NCBI RefSeq assembly: GCF_000242455.2
Contig: NC_019892.1
Coordinates: 6,272,744-6,336,743 of the forward strand
Source: Singulisphaera acidiphila DSM 18658
GTDB lineage: Bacteria > Planctomycetota > Planctomycetia > Isosphaerales > Isosphaeraceae
DNA length: 64,000 bases
Direction of reading: 5' to 3'
Positions 34,810 through 43,821 of the stretch are shown here, piece after piece. Both the position numbers and the translations under genes were made by a program. The notes beneath the pieces were generated by a model that was not told the DNA's origin, searched no databases, and saw nothing but the letters and a program-made list of their open reading frames with translations. Every line of letters starts with the position of its first letter. Position 1 is the stretch's first letter.

Positions 34810-36315
34810 TTAGAGCAGGGGGGAGAGCAGTCGAACGACATCCTCGGCGAGCTGGGTGAACCGGCCACGCTCTGAGAGTCCGCGCTGGCTTTGAGACATG
34901 AGCGTCTCGATCCATGCGGCCGTGGCGTCGACCTGGGGCTGCGAATAGAGAAAGACGGCCACCTCGTAGTTCAAGAAAAGACTACGCATATCCATGTTAG
35001 CCGATCCGACGATCGCCAGGTCGTGGTCGATCAAGACGACCTTGGCGTGAACCATCCCCGGCTGGTAGAGCAGCACCTGCCCCCCGGCGTTCTGGATCTG
35101 TCGCAGGTAACTGACCCGGGCCAGGTCGGCCATCCCATGGTTTGACTGATCCGGGACAATCACGCGCACGTCGACTCCACGCCGCGCAGCGAGCTCGAGC
35201 GCTCGGGCGAGGGTCTCGTCGGGGATAAAATAGGGAGTGACGACCCAGATCCTCCACTTCGCGGCGAACGCCACGGAAACGAGTGCTGCGTAGAGCGGGT
35301 CACCGGAAACGTCGGGGCCGCTCGCGACGACCTGTGCGATCGAGCCATTGGATTCGACGGCATAGGGGCTCTCTTCCTCCTTGGCGATGGTCTCGCCGGT
35401 CGCGAATTTCCAGTCGGATCGAAACAGATCGGCAAGATCGAGGACGGCCGGACCCGAACTGACGAGCGAGAAGTCGCGCCATCGCTCCGGGTCAGGAGTC
35501 GGACCCATGTATTCCTCGGCCAGATTCATGCCCCCGGTCAAGGCGTGCTGACCATCGACCACAACGATCTTGCGATGATTCCGCAGGTTGGTTCGTCCCC
35601 GGAACGGCAAGTGGAGCATCGGCATGAAAAAGGCGACCTTGGCTCCGGCCGCGGTCAGTGGGGAAACAAATTTACGGCCGACCCGCCAGGAGCCGACGTC
35701 GTCGAGCAAGAGCCTCACACTCACCCCGTCGGCCGCACGCTGCGCCAATCGCTCGATGATCGCCTCGCCGACCGGTCCCCGACCTAGGATATATGTGGTA
35801 ATGTGGATTGAATGCTCGGCCTTATCGATCAAGTCGAGCAGGAGCCGATAGGCTTCCTCCCCGCTGGTGACCAGTTCGACCCGGTTTCCCGAAGTGGCCG
35901 GTGGGATCCCGAACGACTGAAGAATCCGCTCGGCGGGTCCGCCCGACGTCTCCGACGGGAGCTTCCGCCGACGGTGGTACACTTGCTCCTTACTCTCCGC
36001 CCGCCGCCGCATCTTCCGCCCGCCGATCATCAGGTATAAGGGAACGCCCAGGTAAGGGACCAGGACGATGACCAGCAACCAGGCGATCGTGCTTGAGGTG
36101 GATCGCTGCGACTTGAGTAAGTGAGCGACCAGCATGATGCCGAGAACGAAGCCCAGGGTCGTTAAGAGCTGCCAGGACAGCCAGAACAGGTTCGACTCGT
36201 AAAAGTGAGACAACAGCCACGGACTCCCGGCGGGGATTGACTTGGGAACATGGCGTGGAGCGAATTTGGGGGAAGGGGCCCTCGCCCGGCCCCTTTTCCT
36301 TGGTCGAAGGGCCAC
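34810..36315 (-). CDS. cls: Cardiolipin synthase (phospholipase D family)
   Basis: About 501 residues. Two N-terminal membrane helices (about 42-65 and 72-98) are followed by two phospholipase D domains. The HKD motifs are visible as 'NHRKIVVVDGQHALTGGMN' (about 245-263) and 'VHAKVVLIDHDLAIVGSANM' (about 420-440). The enzyme joins two phosphatidylglycerols, or PG with another phospholipid, to form cardiolipin at the membrane. The start is uncertain: a GTG at 36315 with weak GGAAAG upstream is used because no ATG precedes the first helix. It lies 27 bp after the FGE-like gene on the same strand, so the two are probably co-transcribed. Confidence 0.93.
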   Translation of the reverse strand: MALRPRKRGRARAPSPKFAPRHVPKSIPAGSPWLLSHFYESNLFWLSWQLLTTLGFVLGIMLVAHLLKSQRSTSSTIAWLLVIVLVPYLGVPLYLMIGGRKMRRRAESKEQVYHRRRKLPSETSGGPAERILQSFGIPPATSGNRVELVTSGEEAYRLLLDLIDKAEHSIHITTYILGRGPVGEAIIERLAQRAADGVSVRLLLDDVGSWRVGRKFVSPLTAAGAKVAFFMPMLHLPFRGRTNLRNHRKIVVVDGQHALTGGMNLAEEYMGPTPDPERWRDFSLVSSGPAVLDLADLFRSDWKFATGETIAKEEESPYAVESNGSIAQVVASGPDVSGDPLYAALVSVAFAAKWRIWVVTPYFIPDETLARALELAARRGVDVRVIVPDQSNHGMADLARVSYLRQIQNAGGQVLLYQPGMVHAKVVLIDHDLAIVGSANMDMRSLFLNYEVAVFLYSQPQVDATAAWIETLMSQSQRGLSERGRFTQLAEDVVRLLSPLL

Positions 36316-36342
36316 GGCCCGGCACTTTCCGAGAGCGCACGA

Positions 36343-37458
36343 TCAAGGCTTCGCCTTGGGTGTAAGAACGCAGCGGAAGCCGACGTGGGAGGCTCCGCTG
36401 TCCGTGGCCCCCTTGCCGCGCGCTCCTGGAAGGTAGCGGACGCAGTACAGGTCGCTGCAAAGGAACGACCCCCCGCGCTGGACCCGCTTGGGAATTCCAG
36501 GCTCGGCCGGGTCGTGACTCGAGTCGGGCCCTTGCGGATTTCGCGCCTGCGAGGGATCGTAGTTGGGCTGATACCAGTCCGCGCACCACTCCCAGACGTT
36601 TCCGGCCATGTCGCTCAGGCCGTAGCCATTGACCGCGAACGAACCGGTCGGGGCGGTCCCATCAAATCCATCTTCCTTCATGTTTTCGTTGGGGAAGAGC
36701 CCTTGCCAGTTGTTCACCTGCCACTTGCCGCCAGGCTTGAGGTCGTCGCCCCAGCAGTATCGTTTTCCGTCGAGACCTCCCCGCGCGGCGTACTCCCACT
36801 CGGCTTCCGTCGGCAACCGCTTTCCGGCCCATTTTGCGTAGGCGAGGGCGTCGTCAAAGCAGACCTGAACCACCGGGTGATCTTCGAGACCTTGAATACT
36901 GCTGTCGGGACCTGAGGGATGCTTCCAGTTCGCGCCCGGGACGTAGCGCCACCAGGCCAGGTGATCCTCCAGGGAGACGCGGCCGACCGGCGGCGAGAAG
37001 ACGAGCGAACCCGGTACGAGCAGTTCCTTGGGCGCACCGGGAAAGGCCTTGGGGTCGGGCGCTTGCTCGGCCACCGTGGTGTATCCGGTCGCCCGCACGA
37101 ACCGCTCGAATTGCCGGTTGGTCACCTCGGTTCGGTCCATCCAGAAACCGTCGAGGGAGACACGGTGGACCGGCCGGGCATCGGACATCGATTCGTCGTC
37201 CGAACCCATGGCGAAGTCACCGGCGGGGATCCACACCATCCCTTCCGGAGCCACTCCAGGGGGGAGTGTTCGGCTTGCGCCGCTCGCTTGCTCGTGGGAC
37301 AGGCGTGAACCCCCGCGCCGTGACGCAACGGCGAAGGACGCGATCAGGACGAGAGCCAGACCGACTGCCAAACCGGTCCTTCCCCAATACCTTGAGGTTC
37401 GACGAGATCGATCGTTCTTGACCGGTTCGGGGCTCGACCGAGGGTGCTTCTTCGACAC
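36343..37458 (-). CDS. Formylglycine-generating enzyme-like (SUMF1/FGE) membrane-anchored protein
   Basis: 371 residues. One N-terminal membrane segment (about 28-46) is followed by the FGE-sulfatase fold: 'EGMVWIPAGDFAMGSDDE', 'RPVHRVSLDGFWMDRTEVTN', 'KRLPTEAEWEYAARGG', 'GLSDMAGNVWEWCADWY' and 'RGGSFLCSDLYCVRY'. The C-x4-C in the last block corresponds to the copper-binding cysteine pair of true FGEs, which convert Cys in sulfatases to formylglycine. Sulfatases are numerous in planctomycetes, but none is in this window. The start is GTG 37458, after AGAGAGGA by about 6 bases. It is followed at 27 bp by cls. Confidence 0.9.
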   Translation of the reverse strand: MSKKHPRSSPEPVKNDRSRRTSRYWGRTGLAVGLALVLIASFAVASRRGGSRLSHEQASGASRTLPPGVAPEGMVWIPAGDFAMGSDDESMSDARPVHRVSLDGFWMDRTEVTNRQFERFVRATGYTTVAEQAPDPKAFPGAPKELLVPGSLVFSPPVGRVSLEDHLAWWRYVPGANWKHPSGPDSSIQGLEDHPVVQVCFDDALAYAKWAGKRLPTEAEWEYAARGGLDGKRYCWGDDLKPGGKWQVNNWQGLFPNENMKEDGFDGTAPTGSFAVNGYGLSDMAGNVWEWCADWYQPNYDPSQARNPQGPDSSHDPAEPGIPKRVQRGGSFLCSDLYCVRYLPGARGKGATDSGASHVGFRCVLTPKAKP

Positions 37459-37815
37459 GGATGATCCTCTCTCACTGGAACGTCCCTCTCGGGCCGCAAC
37501 TTTGGGGATCGCGGCCACCGAATCGAGAGTTCCAGTATCATCCGGCTCCTGGAGGATTGCAACGCGTCGTGGCTATCGACCCTGAGCAGTATCTTTAGAT
37601 GCCATTGTCTGCTTATGGCGTGGGACCTGCCCATCGCCCACTCTGAAAAAAAAAATGGGGAGGGGGGCAGGTCTTGGGAGAATTGTATTCGAGAACGTGT
37701 GAAGGGAGCTGTTTGGCTGTGCCAGCCGAAGGCGATCATTGCTAATGACGAGGTTTGGGGAACGAACCGTGTTCTTTGGAGTCTCACCGAAAATCGACCC
37801 ATTGCGTCGTTGGGC
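37459..37815. other. Intergenic region
   Basis: About 357 bases with no supported gene. It contains an A-tract (about 37647-37656) followed by a G-rich stretch, next to CCTGCCC/GGGCAGG arms that could fold. The promoter of the FGE-cls operon is expected here. Confidence 0.4.
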
Positions 37816-38115
37816 TCAATGTTTCCAGGTCATCCTCGCCAGACTTTCGGGCGAATCCTCCTCCTCTGGACTGCTCTGTTCCGAAGAGTTTGGCTGGGGG
37901 GAGACGTAAGGGGTAAGTCGTTTCGGATCGCCGGTTCGCTCAGAGGGTTCAGGCGGGTCGCCGGTGAGTGGGCGTTTCAGAAAGCACTGAAAGCCGTAAA
38001 AGATCCTCGTCTCCGGGATGACGGCGACGAGTTCCCACCCCTTTTGGCCGAGATTATGCAAGGCCTTCTCGATGTTGGGTCCATCAACGGAGAGACGGTA
38101 GTATTCCCAAAGCAT
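37816..38115 (-). CDS. DUF4177-like small protein
   Basis: 99 residues. 'WEYYRLSVDGPNIEKALHNL' and 'GQKGWELVAVIPE' followed by 'FYGFQCFLKRPL' match the pattern of DUF4177-like proteins (a short beta-alpha fold of unknown role). The second half is a Ser/Glu/Pro-rich tail of about 45 residues that looks disordered. ATG 38115 follows GGGAG by about 6 bases. An opposite-strand frame covering the same bases (37615-38163) shows no family resemblance. Confidence 0.8.
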   Translation of the reverse strand: MLWEYYRLSVDGPNIEKALHNLGQKGWELVAVIPETRIFYGFQCFLKRPLTGDPPEPSERTGDPKRLTPYVSPQPNSSEQSSPEEEDSPESLARMTWKH

Positions 38116-38459
38116 CAAGATCTCCCAATTCTGTTTATAAGGATGGCACCCCTCGAAAGATGAATTGGGGGGCCTGGTTGACCGGAAGTATCAAGTCTCT
38201 TGAGTGTTGGACGCTCGGTTTTGGAAAGATAGGCAAGCACTTAAGCTTAGTTTGGAAACTGGAATTCGTCCACTGACCATGCTTAATTCTTGGTTTTCAA
38301 CAAAGCGAGTTTTGAGCTTTCCCTGATCGTCCCGAGCAGACTATGGATTCGGCTTGTGGTCTGAAGGAGTTGGATCCGTTGGGTCTTTGTGGATTCGTCC
38401 GCTCCGGCCGGGCGCTGATGAATTGACGAGGTGGCCGAGGCTTTGTATTGAGCTTCTTG
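38116..38459. other. Intergenic region next to the SDR pseudogene
   Basis: No intact gene. The reading frame that carries the pseudogene end runs on without a stop to 38283, but this extension ('AQYKASATSSIHQ') has no family match. Confidence 0.4.
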
Positions 38460-38810
38460 GCTCCGAAGACGCTTCTTGACGAGACCTCCATCGACTTGTA
38501 AGGCTGTGCCGTTGATGGGCGCCGCCCGGGGGTTGCAGAGGACGGTCACGAAGTCGACGATCTCGGTGGGATCAATCAATCGCTCGATCAAAGAGTTGGG
38601 TTGGTTCTCTTTCATGAACTGCCGTTCCGCGTCGGCCGCTGCCAACTTCGGAAGCAGGTCCTGGATGAACCTGGCGATCCCTTCCGTCTTCGTCGAACCG
38701 GGCAATGACTGTGTTGACGGTGACCTGCGTTCCCTTGGACGCTGGGTGATCCCTTGGGGAATGGCCGTGCGCCTTTTTTCGCCATACGACTCGATCTTTG
38801 AGGTCAACGA
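38460..38810 (-). pseudogene. Decayed short-chain dehydrogenase (SDR) remnant
   Basis: The C-terminal half of an SDR oxidoreductase is readable on the minus strand but needs frame changes. 'SYG' at about 38785-38793 (the active-site Tyr) is in one frame, 'KGTQVTVNTVI' in a second, then 'GSTKTEGIARFIQDLLPKL', 'SLIERLIDPTEIVDFVTVL' and 'INGTALQVDGGLVKK' (to about 38478) are back in the first. The Rossmann nucleotide-binding N-terminus is missing and the expected stop after VDGG is gone. At least two frameshifts plus truncation mean it is dead. Confidence 0.8.
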
Positions 38811-39263
38811 ATGTGTCGGAGGTCACTCGAAAGTGTCAAGGCGGCGCGGCGAGGGCGAATCTTGAAGTGATCTCGTCACCCTGACTTGTCAGGTTGAGCA
38901 AAGTTCCTTATTATCCATTCGACAGTTCGCGAGCTCAACCATTGTTCCCCCCCCTCTTGGTTGTGAGCTGGCACCATCCCCTTATGGCCGAAAGACTCCG
39001 AGCCAGGCGTGATTGATACGCTTCTCGGATGTCCACTACGATTCACGAGTGAGACGGTTCCTCCGGAGGTTGGCGTAGGCCAATAGAGAAGCCCTGATGG
39101 ATACCGAGAGGTATTCCATTCTCCTCCCCCTCAGGAAAAACGCCCGACTCGGCTGCCGTAGACGGCTTTCAAGTTCGTCGATGCGCAGGTCTTCGGTCGA
39201 TCAATCCGCCTGCCCTCCCCTACCGGCAGGTCATTCTCCCGTTCTTTCTGATCTCAGGAACAA
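38811..39263. other. Intergenic region upstream of the DAB-like operon
   Basis: About 450 bases without a gene. This should contain the promoter of the following three-gene operon. No clear operator palindrome was seen. The AGGAA before 39264 is the ribosome site of the first gene. Confidence 0.4.
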
Positions 39264-42200
39264 GTGAGTGCGCCGGTGGCTATGCATGCCTCAATTGCTC
39301 ATGGCGGAACGTCACGGGAAAATCGAGATCGAATCCCTCGCCTGAATCAACTGGGCGAGGCCATCGAACATGCTTCGCACCTGCTCCCGGCCCAGGGGCC
39401 GATTACGGTTTTCATTCACCACAACACGCTGCATGCATTCGAGGAACTGCCGTTCCATGAAGCCGTCAGGAAAGCAGCTCATGTTTTCAGATGTCATCCT
39501 TATCTTTCCAAAGAGCGTTATCGCCACGAGCTGAGTCGAGGCCGGATTCGGTTCTCCGACTTGCGCGAGGTGCTCGAACGCGACCTGGGCGATCGGGCCG
39601 AAGAGCCAATTCCCTGCTTCGGCACGCTCCTGGATTTGCATCTGGCGATGCTCCAGTACCCGCTTCGAACCGGACCGACCGAGGAACTCGTTTGGTACGT
39701 CGCTGAAGCGAATGCCCTCAGACGTGTCAGGCAAGAGGCCTCCTCGGCGGTTCGCGATCGCTTGATCGCGGAAACGAGGCGCTGGGTGGTGCGTGATCTT
39801 CGGACCGGCAGCGATCCGAGTCGTCACAGAGCCGCGACCGGCTCGCCGCAAGGCCGCGTGTCAGCTAGCCTCGTGGAACTCCTCGACCGCTTCGGGGGGT
39901 CGAAGATCGAGAGCTGGACGGACGATGATTGGGAAGGGTTCACCCTTCAAGCCCTCTGGAGGGTTTGCTGCGACGGCGTGAGAGACTTGCCGCCGTTTAC
40001 TCCCCCTCCCATTCCGCCCGTTCGCCATCGCGACCTCCTGCTCGAGGCCTCAGGCGCGGATGCCGACTCGCTCGTCCATGATCTCTTGATTCGCTACTGC
40101 GCGGCGTTTCTGGATCAAGGTTTGGCCCCTTGGCCTTTGCCTCGGCGTGAGGAGGGGTTCTATCGTGCGTTCTGTAACCTCTATCGACAGCCGAAAGGGC
40201 CCTCCGACCGCTGGCTGCGCGGCCTGGCGCAGGAGTTGGGCCGGCTTGCGGATCAAGAGATCGAGCCCCTGGAATCGATCCGGGAATCGCTTGATGTTCT
40301 CGGCGTCTCCGAGGAGGAGTGGGAACCATTCCTTTCGGAAACCCTGCTCGCCCTCCGGGGTTGGGGCGGCATGGTCCTCCAGGTGGAACAACGCGGGGAT
40401 CGAGCGGTCCATCCGATCCCGGCGGGAAGCCTGGTCGAATTCCTGGCTGTGAGGCTGATCCTCGACCGGTTCGCGTTGGCCTACACCGCGAAGGATGCCC
40501 TCAACTATCGCGGCCCCTTGAGCGCTCTTCGCGAGCATGCCCGAGGCCGGATCGAGGTTCACTGGCCGCCGAGCGTCGAGCAGCGGGCCTTCCTCGTTTT
40601 TCAGCTGGCGCAAGTCTTCGGCCTCTCGCCCGACATCCTCTGCCGGATGACGGAGGCGGAATGGGCGACCCTCCTCCAAGAGATCGAAGCGTTCTCCAGC
40701 TTGGAACGCCGCCGGATCTTTCACCTGGCATATGAACAGCGCTTTCGGACCCAGACGCTCGACGCCGTGACCGTGCACGCGGGGCAATCGTTCGGTCGGC
40801 CCGTATCACCAGCGTTCCAGGTTGCCTGCTGTCTGGACGAGCGCGAAGAATCGTTCCGCCGCCACCTCGAAGAGTTGGCCCCGTCGGTGGAGACGTTTGG
40901 CGCGGCGGGTTTCTACGGTGTCGCGATGTACTATCGAGGCGCGGCGGACGCCCACTTCGTGCCGCTCTGCCCGGTTGTGATCCGGCCCCAGCACTGGGTC
41001 ACCGAAGAGGTGGGGGACAAGCTCGGGAAGTCCCATCGTCGTCGTGCCTTGACGCGACGTGCGCTGGGGACAGCTTCGCACCAGTTCCATGTCGGGAGCC
41101 GAAGCTTCGCACTGGGGGCACTCCTGTCGGGAGCCGTCGGCGTTTTGGCCACGTTCCCACTCGTGGCGCGCATCCTTTTCCCACGTCTCACGGCAAAGAT
41201 TCGCCATCTGTTTGGACGGATCGTCCGGACGCCACCGGTCACCCGGCTGCAACTCGAACGGGTCGATGAGGTTGCCGGATCCGAGAACGGCCACGTTGGC
41301 TATACGCTCGAAGAGATGACGGCCGTGGGGATCCGCCAGCTTCAGGATATCGGTTTGACCTCCGGGTTCGCCCGGCTGGTGGTCCTGCTCGGGCATGGCT
41401 CGGATAGCCTGAACAACCCGCACAACTCGGCCTACAACTGTGGCGCGTGCGGAGGCGCGGCCGGGGGCCCGAACGCCCGGGCCATGGCGCAGATCTTGAA
41501 CGATCCTCGAGTTCGCGAGGGGATGGCCAAACGCGGTCTCACCCTACCCGATGAGACGGTGGTCGTTGGAGGATATCACAATACCTGCAATGAGTCGGTG
41601 ATCTTTTTCGATCTCGACTGTCTGTCCGACTCGCATAAGGCGGAGTTCGCGACGGTTCGCAAGCTCATCGAGGAAGTTTGCAACCGCAACGCCCACGAAC
41701 GCTGTCGTCGGTTCATGTCCGCGCCCCTCTCGATCTCGTTCGAAGCCGCGCGGGAGCACGTTGAGGAACGCTCCGAAGACCTTGCGCAAACCAGGCCCGA
41801 ACTTGGGCACGCGACGAACGCGATTACCATCGTGGGGCGCCGGGAATGGTCGCGTGGTCTCTTCCTCGACCGCCGGGCCTTCCTCACGTCGTACGACCCG
41901 ACGGAGGACGACGCCGAGTGCACGATCCTGACCCGGATCCTCCAGGCCGTCTTCCCCGTCTGCGGCGGCATCAACCTCGAGTACTACTTCTCCCACGTCG
42001 ACAACAACGGCTATGGGGCCGGGAGCAAGTTGCCGCACAACCTGGCGGCGCTCCTGGGAGTGATGGATGGCGCAGCGAGTGATCTCCGGACCGGCTTGCC
42101 CTGGCAGATGGTCGAGATCCACGAGCCGGTCCGCTCCCTCTTCATCATCGAGACCACGCCCGAATCGATGCTTCGGATCATCGAGCGGAACGAGGGGATC

Positions 42201-42398
42201 GGCAGGCTCTGCCGGAATGGTTGGATCCAGCTCACGGTGCTCGACCCCGGGTCGCGTCAAATCCATGTCTTCGAAGACGATGAGTTTCACCCCTATCAAC
42301 CTCAGTCGTTGGCCTTGCCCACGGCTCCCTCCTCCGTCGACTGGTATCGCGGCTGGCGCGACCATCTCGAGTTCGCCGTCATCCAGCCTTCGGCCTGA
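39264..42398 (+). CDS. dabA: DabA-type inorganic carbon accumulation protein (DUF2309)
   Basis: 1044 residues, longer than the roughly 800-900 usual for DabA. DabA proteins are beta-carbonic-anhydrase-like and, with a NuoL-like partner, turn CO2 into bicarbonate using the ion gradient. The four zinc-site positions are visible: C523-L-D525 in 'CCLDEREESFRRHLEE', H711 in 'LGHGSDS' and C726 in 'NPHNSAYNCGACGGAAGG'. The H-to-C spacing of 15 matches what I recall for the characterised DabA of Halothiobacillus. The start 'GPITVFIHHNTLHAFEELPF' is another family signature. GTG 39264 has AGGAA upstream. Followed at 31 bp by the membrane subunit. Confidence 0.92.
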   Translation: MSAPVAMHASIAHGGTSRENRDRIPRLNQLGEAIEHASHLLPAQGPITVFIHHNTLHAFEELPFHEAVRKAAHVFRCHPYLSKERYRHELSRGRIRFSDLREVLERDLGDRAEEPIPCFGTLLDLHLAMLQYPLRTGPTEELVWYVAEANALRRVRQEASSAVRDRLIAETRRWVVRDLRTGSDPSRHRAATGSPQGRVSASLVELLDRFGGSKIESWTDDDWEGFTLQALWRVCCDGVRDLPPFTPPPIPPVRHRDLLLEASGADADSLVHDLLIRYCAAFLDQGLAPWPLPRREEGFYRAFCNLYRQPKGPSDRWLRGLAQELGRLADQEIEPLESIRESLDVLGVSEEEWEPFLSETLLALRGWGGMVLQVEQRGDRAVHPIPAGSLVEFLAVRLILDRFALAYTAKDALNYRGPLSALREHARGRIEVHWPPSVEQRAFLVFQLAQVFGLSPDILCRMTEAEWATLLQEIEAFSSLERRRIFHLAYEQRFRTQTLDAVTVHAGQSFGRPVSPAFQVACCLDEREESFRRHLEELAPSVETFGAAGFYGVAMYYRGAADAHFVPLCPVVIRPQHWVTEEVGDKLGKSHRRRALTRRALGTASHQFHVGSRSFALGALLSGAVGVLATFPLVARILFPRLTAKIRHLFGRIVRTPPVTRLQLERVDEVAGSENGHVGYTLEEMTAVGIRQLQDIGLTSGFARLVVLLGHGSDSLNNPHNSAYNCGACGGAAGGPNARAMAQILNDPRVREGMAKRGLTLPDETVVVGGYHNTCNESVIFFDLDCLSDSHKAEFATVRKLIEEVCNRNAHERCRRFMSAPLSISFEAAREHVEERSEDLAQTRPELGHATNAITIVGRREWSRGLFLDRRAFLTSYDPTEDDAECTILTRILQAVFPVCGGINLEYYFSHVDNNGYGAGSKLPHNLAALLGVMDGAASDLRTGLPWQMVEIHEPVRSLFIIETTPESMLRIIERNEGIGRLCRNGWIQLTVLDPGSRQIHVFEDDEFHPYQPQSLALPTAPSSVDWYRGWRDHLEFAVIQPSA

Positions 42399-42429
42399 AG
42401 CTTGAACCTTCGAATTCGAGGTGGGAACC

Positions 42430-43821
42430 ATGTTGGACTATCAGCAGTTGCTGATGTGCTTGGGACTGGTCGTTGTCGCCGCCCCTCTCTTGCTGACGAT
42501 CGTGCTCGGGGTTTCGTCCTTGCTGAACTGGCAGTTGGCCGAAGCGACGACGTCCAAGCTGGTGCACGTCGCGATCGTGTCCGGCCTGCTGGCGGCGATC
42601 GCCGTCCTGGCGTTGATGCTGGCTCTAGGAACGCGTGACGTTGCCATCCCGCTGGGAGACTGGGTCGCGATCCCTCGCCATTTCCACTTCTCCGTGAAGT
42701 TCGTCTTCGATCGGCTCTCGGTCCCCTTCGCCATCCTCTCGTTTGTTCTCTCGGGGACGATCGGCTCGTTTGCGACCAAGTACATGCACCGTGAGCGGGG
42801 CTTCAACCGTTTCTTCGTGCTCTACGCGATCTTCGTGCTCGGCATGGTGGTGACTGCGCTGGCCGGTACGATCGAGACCCTGTTCGCGGGTTGGGAACTG
42901 GTCGGCCTCTCCTCCGCACTCCTGGTCGCGTTCTTCCAAGAGCGCCCCGCGCCCGCGCGGAACGGCCTCTGGGTCTGGACGATCTATCGGGTTTCCGATG
43001 CCGCACTGTTACTGGCGGCCGTGGTGATGCACCACCTGCGTGGAGAGGGAGATTTTGACACGCTCCTGGGCACGGGACTTTGGCCCTATGAGCATTCGTC
43101 GGTCGCCGCCAGCCAGGCCCTCATGGTCGGCCTGCTCCTGCTGATCGCCGCCGCCGGAAAATCGGCCTTGATTCCGTTTTCGGGTTGGCTCCCCAGGGCC
43201 ATGGAGGGGCCCACTCCGTCGAGTGCCGTCTTTTACGGAGCGCTTTCCGTCCATCTGGGCGCGTTCTTGTTGCTTCGCGTCAGTCCGCTCCTCGACCTTT
43301 CGATGGTCTTGTCTACAGTGGTCGTGATCCTGGGACTCGGGACCGCCCTGTACGCCTACCTGGTCGGCAGCGTGCAGACCGACATCAAGTCGGCCTTGTC
43401 GTTTGCCTCGCTCTCGCAGGTGGGAATCATCGTCGCCGAGATTGGATTCGGGTTCCGTTACCTCGCCCTGATCCACCTGATTGGTCACGCCAGCCTCCGA
43501 ACGCTTCAGTTCGTGAGGGCTCCCACGTTGCTCCAGGATTACCGGACACTTGAAAATGCGATCGGCGAGAGCTTGCCAAGGACCGGGATGGTCTGGGGAC
43601 TCTCGCGAACCAATCCCAAGCACGACTGGCTTTATCGGTTCGCCCTCGATCGCGGAGAGCTCGATTCGATCTTGTCCACTTACGTGGTCTCCCCGTTCGT
43701 GCATGCATTCCGATGGTGCGATGCGCTCGAACGCCGCTGGACCGACTTTCTCTCCGGCGTGGCGTCGCGTGAGTCCGACCAGGTTAAGCCTCACTTTGGA
43801 ACCATCGAAGAACAATTATGA
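42430..43821 (+). CDS. dabB: DabB-type proton-conducting membrane subunit (NuoL/Mrp-like)
   Basis: 463 residues, at least ten hydrophobic helices. It has the antiporter-module residues of complex I NuoL: Glu156 in 'LFAGWELVGLSS', Lys244 in 'AAGKSALIPFSGWLPRAMEG', Lys320 in 'QTDIKSALSFASLSQVG' and His353 in 'HLIGHASLRTLQF' (where NuoL has Lys, this has Arg357). It is the expected energy-coupling partner of DabA. The C-terminal part after about 385 is a soluble-looking tail. ATG 42430 follows GAGG by 8 bases. The stop overlaps the start of the next gene (ATGA, 43818-43821), showing translational coupling. Confidence 0.88.
   Translation: MLDYQQLLMCLGLVVVAAPLLLTIVLGVSSLLNWQLAEATTSKLVHVAIVSGLLAAIAVLALMLALGTRDVAIPLGDWVAIPRHFHFSVKFVFDRLSVPFAILSFVLSGTIGSFATKYMHRERGFNRFFVLYAIFVLGMVVTALAGTIETLFAGWELVGLSSALLVAFFQERPAPARNGLWVWTIYRVSDAALLLAAVVMHHLRGEGDFDTLLGTGLWPYEHSSVAASQALMVGLLLLIAAAGKSALIPFSGWLPRAMEGPTPSSAVFYGALSVHLGAFLLLRVSPLLDLSMVLSTVVVILGLGTALYAYLVGSVQTDIKSALSFASLSQVGIIVAEIGFGFRYLALIHLIGHASLRTLQFVRAPTLLQDYRTLENAIGESLPRTGMVWGLSRTNPKHDWLYRFALDRGELDSILSTYVVSPFVHAFRWCDALERRWTDFLSGVASRESDQVKPHFGTIEEQL

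Noticed and set aside
37615..38163. 182-codon plus-strand frame opposite the DUF4177-like gene
   Set aside because: The minus-strand frame has a recognisable fold and a ribosome site; the plus-strand frame has neither.
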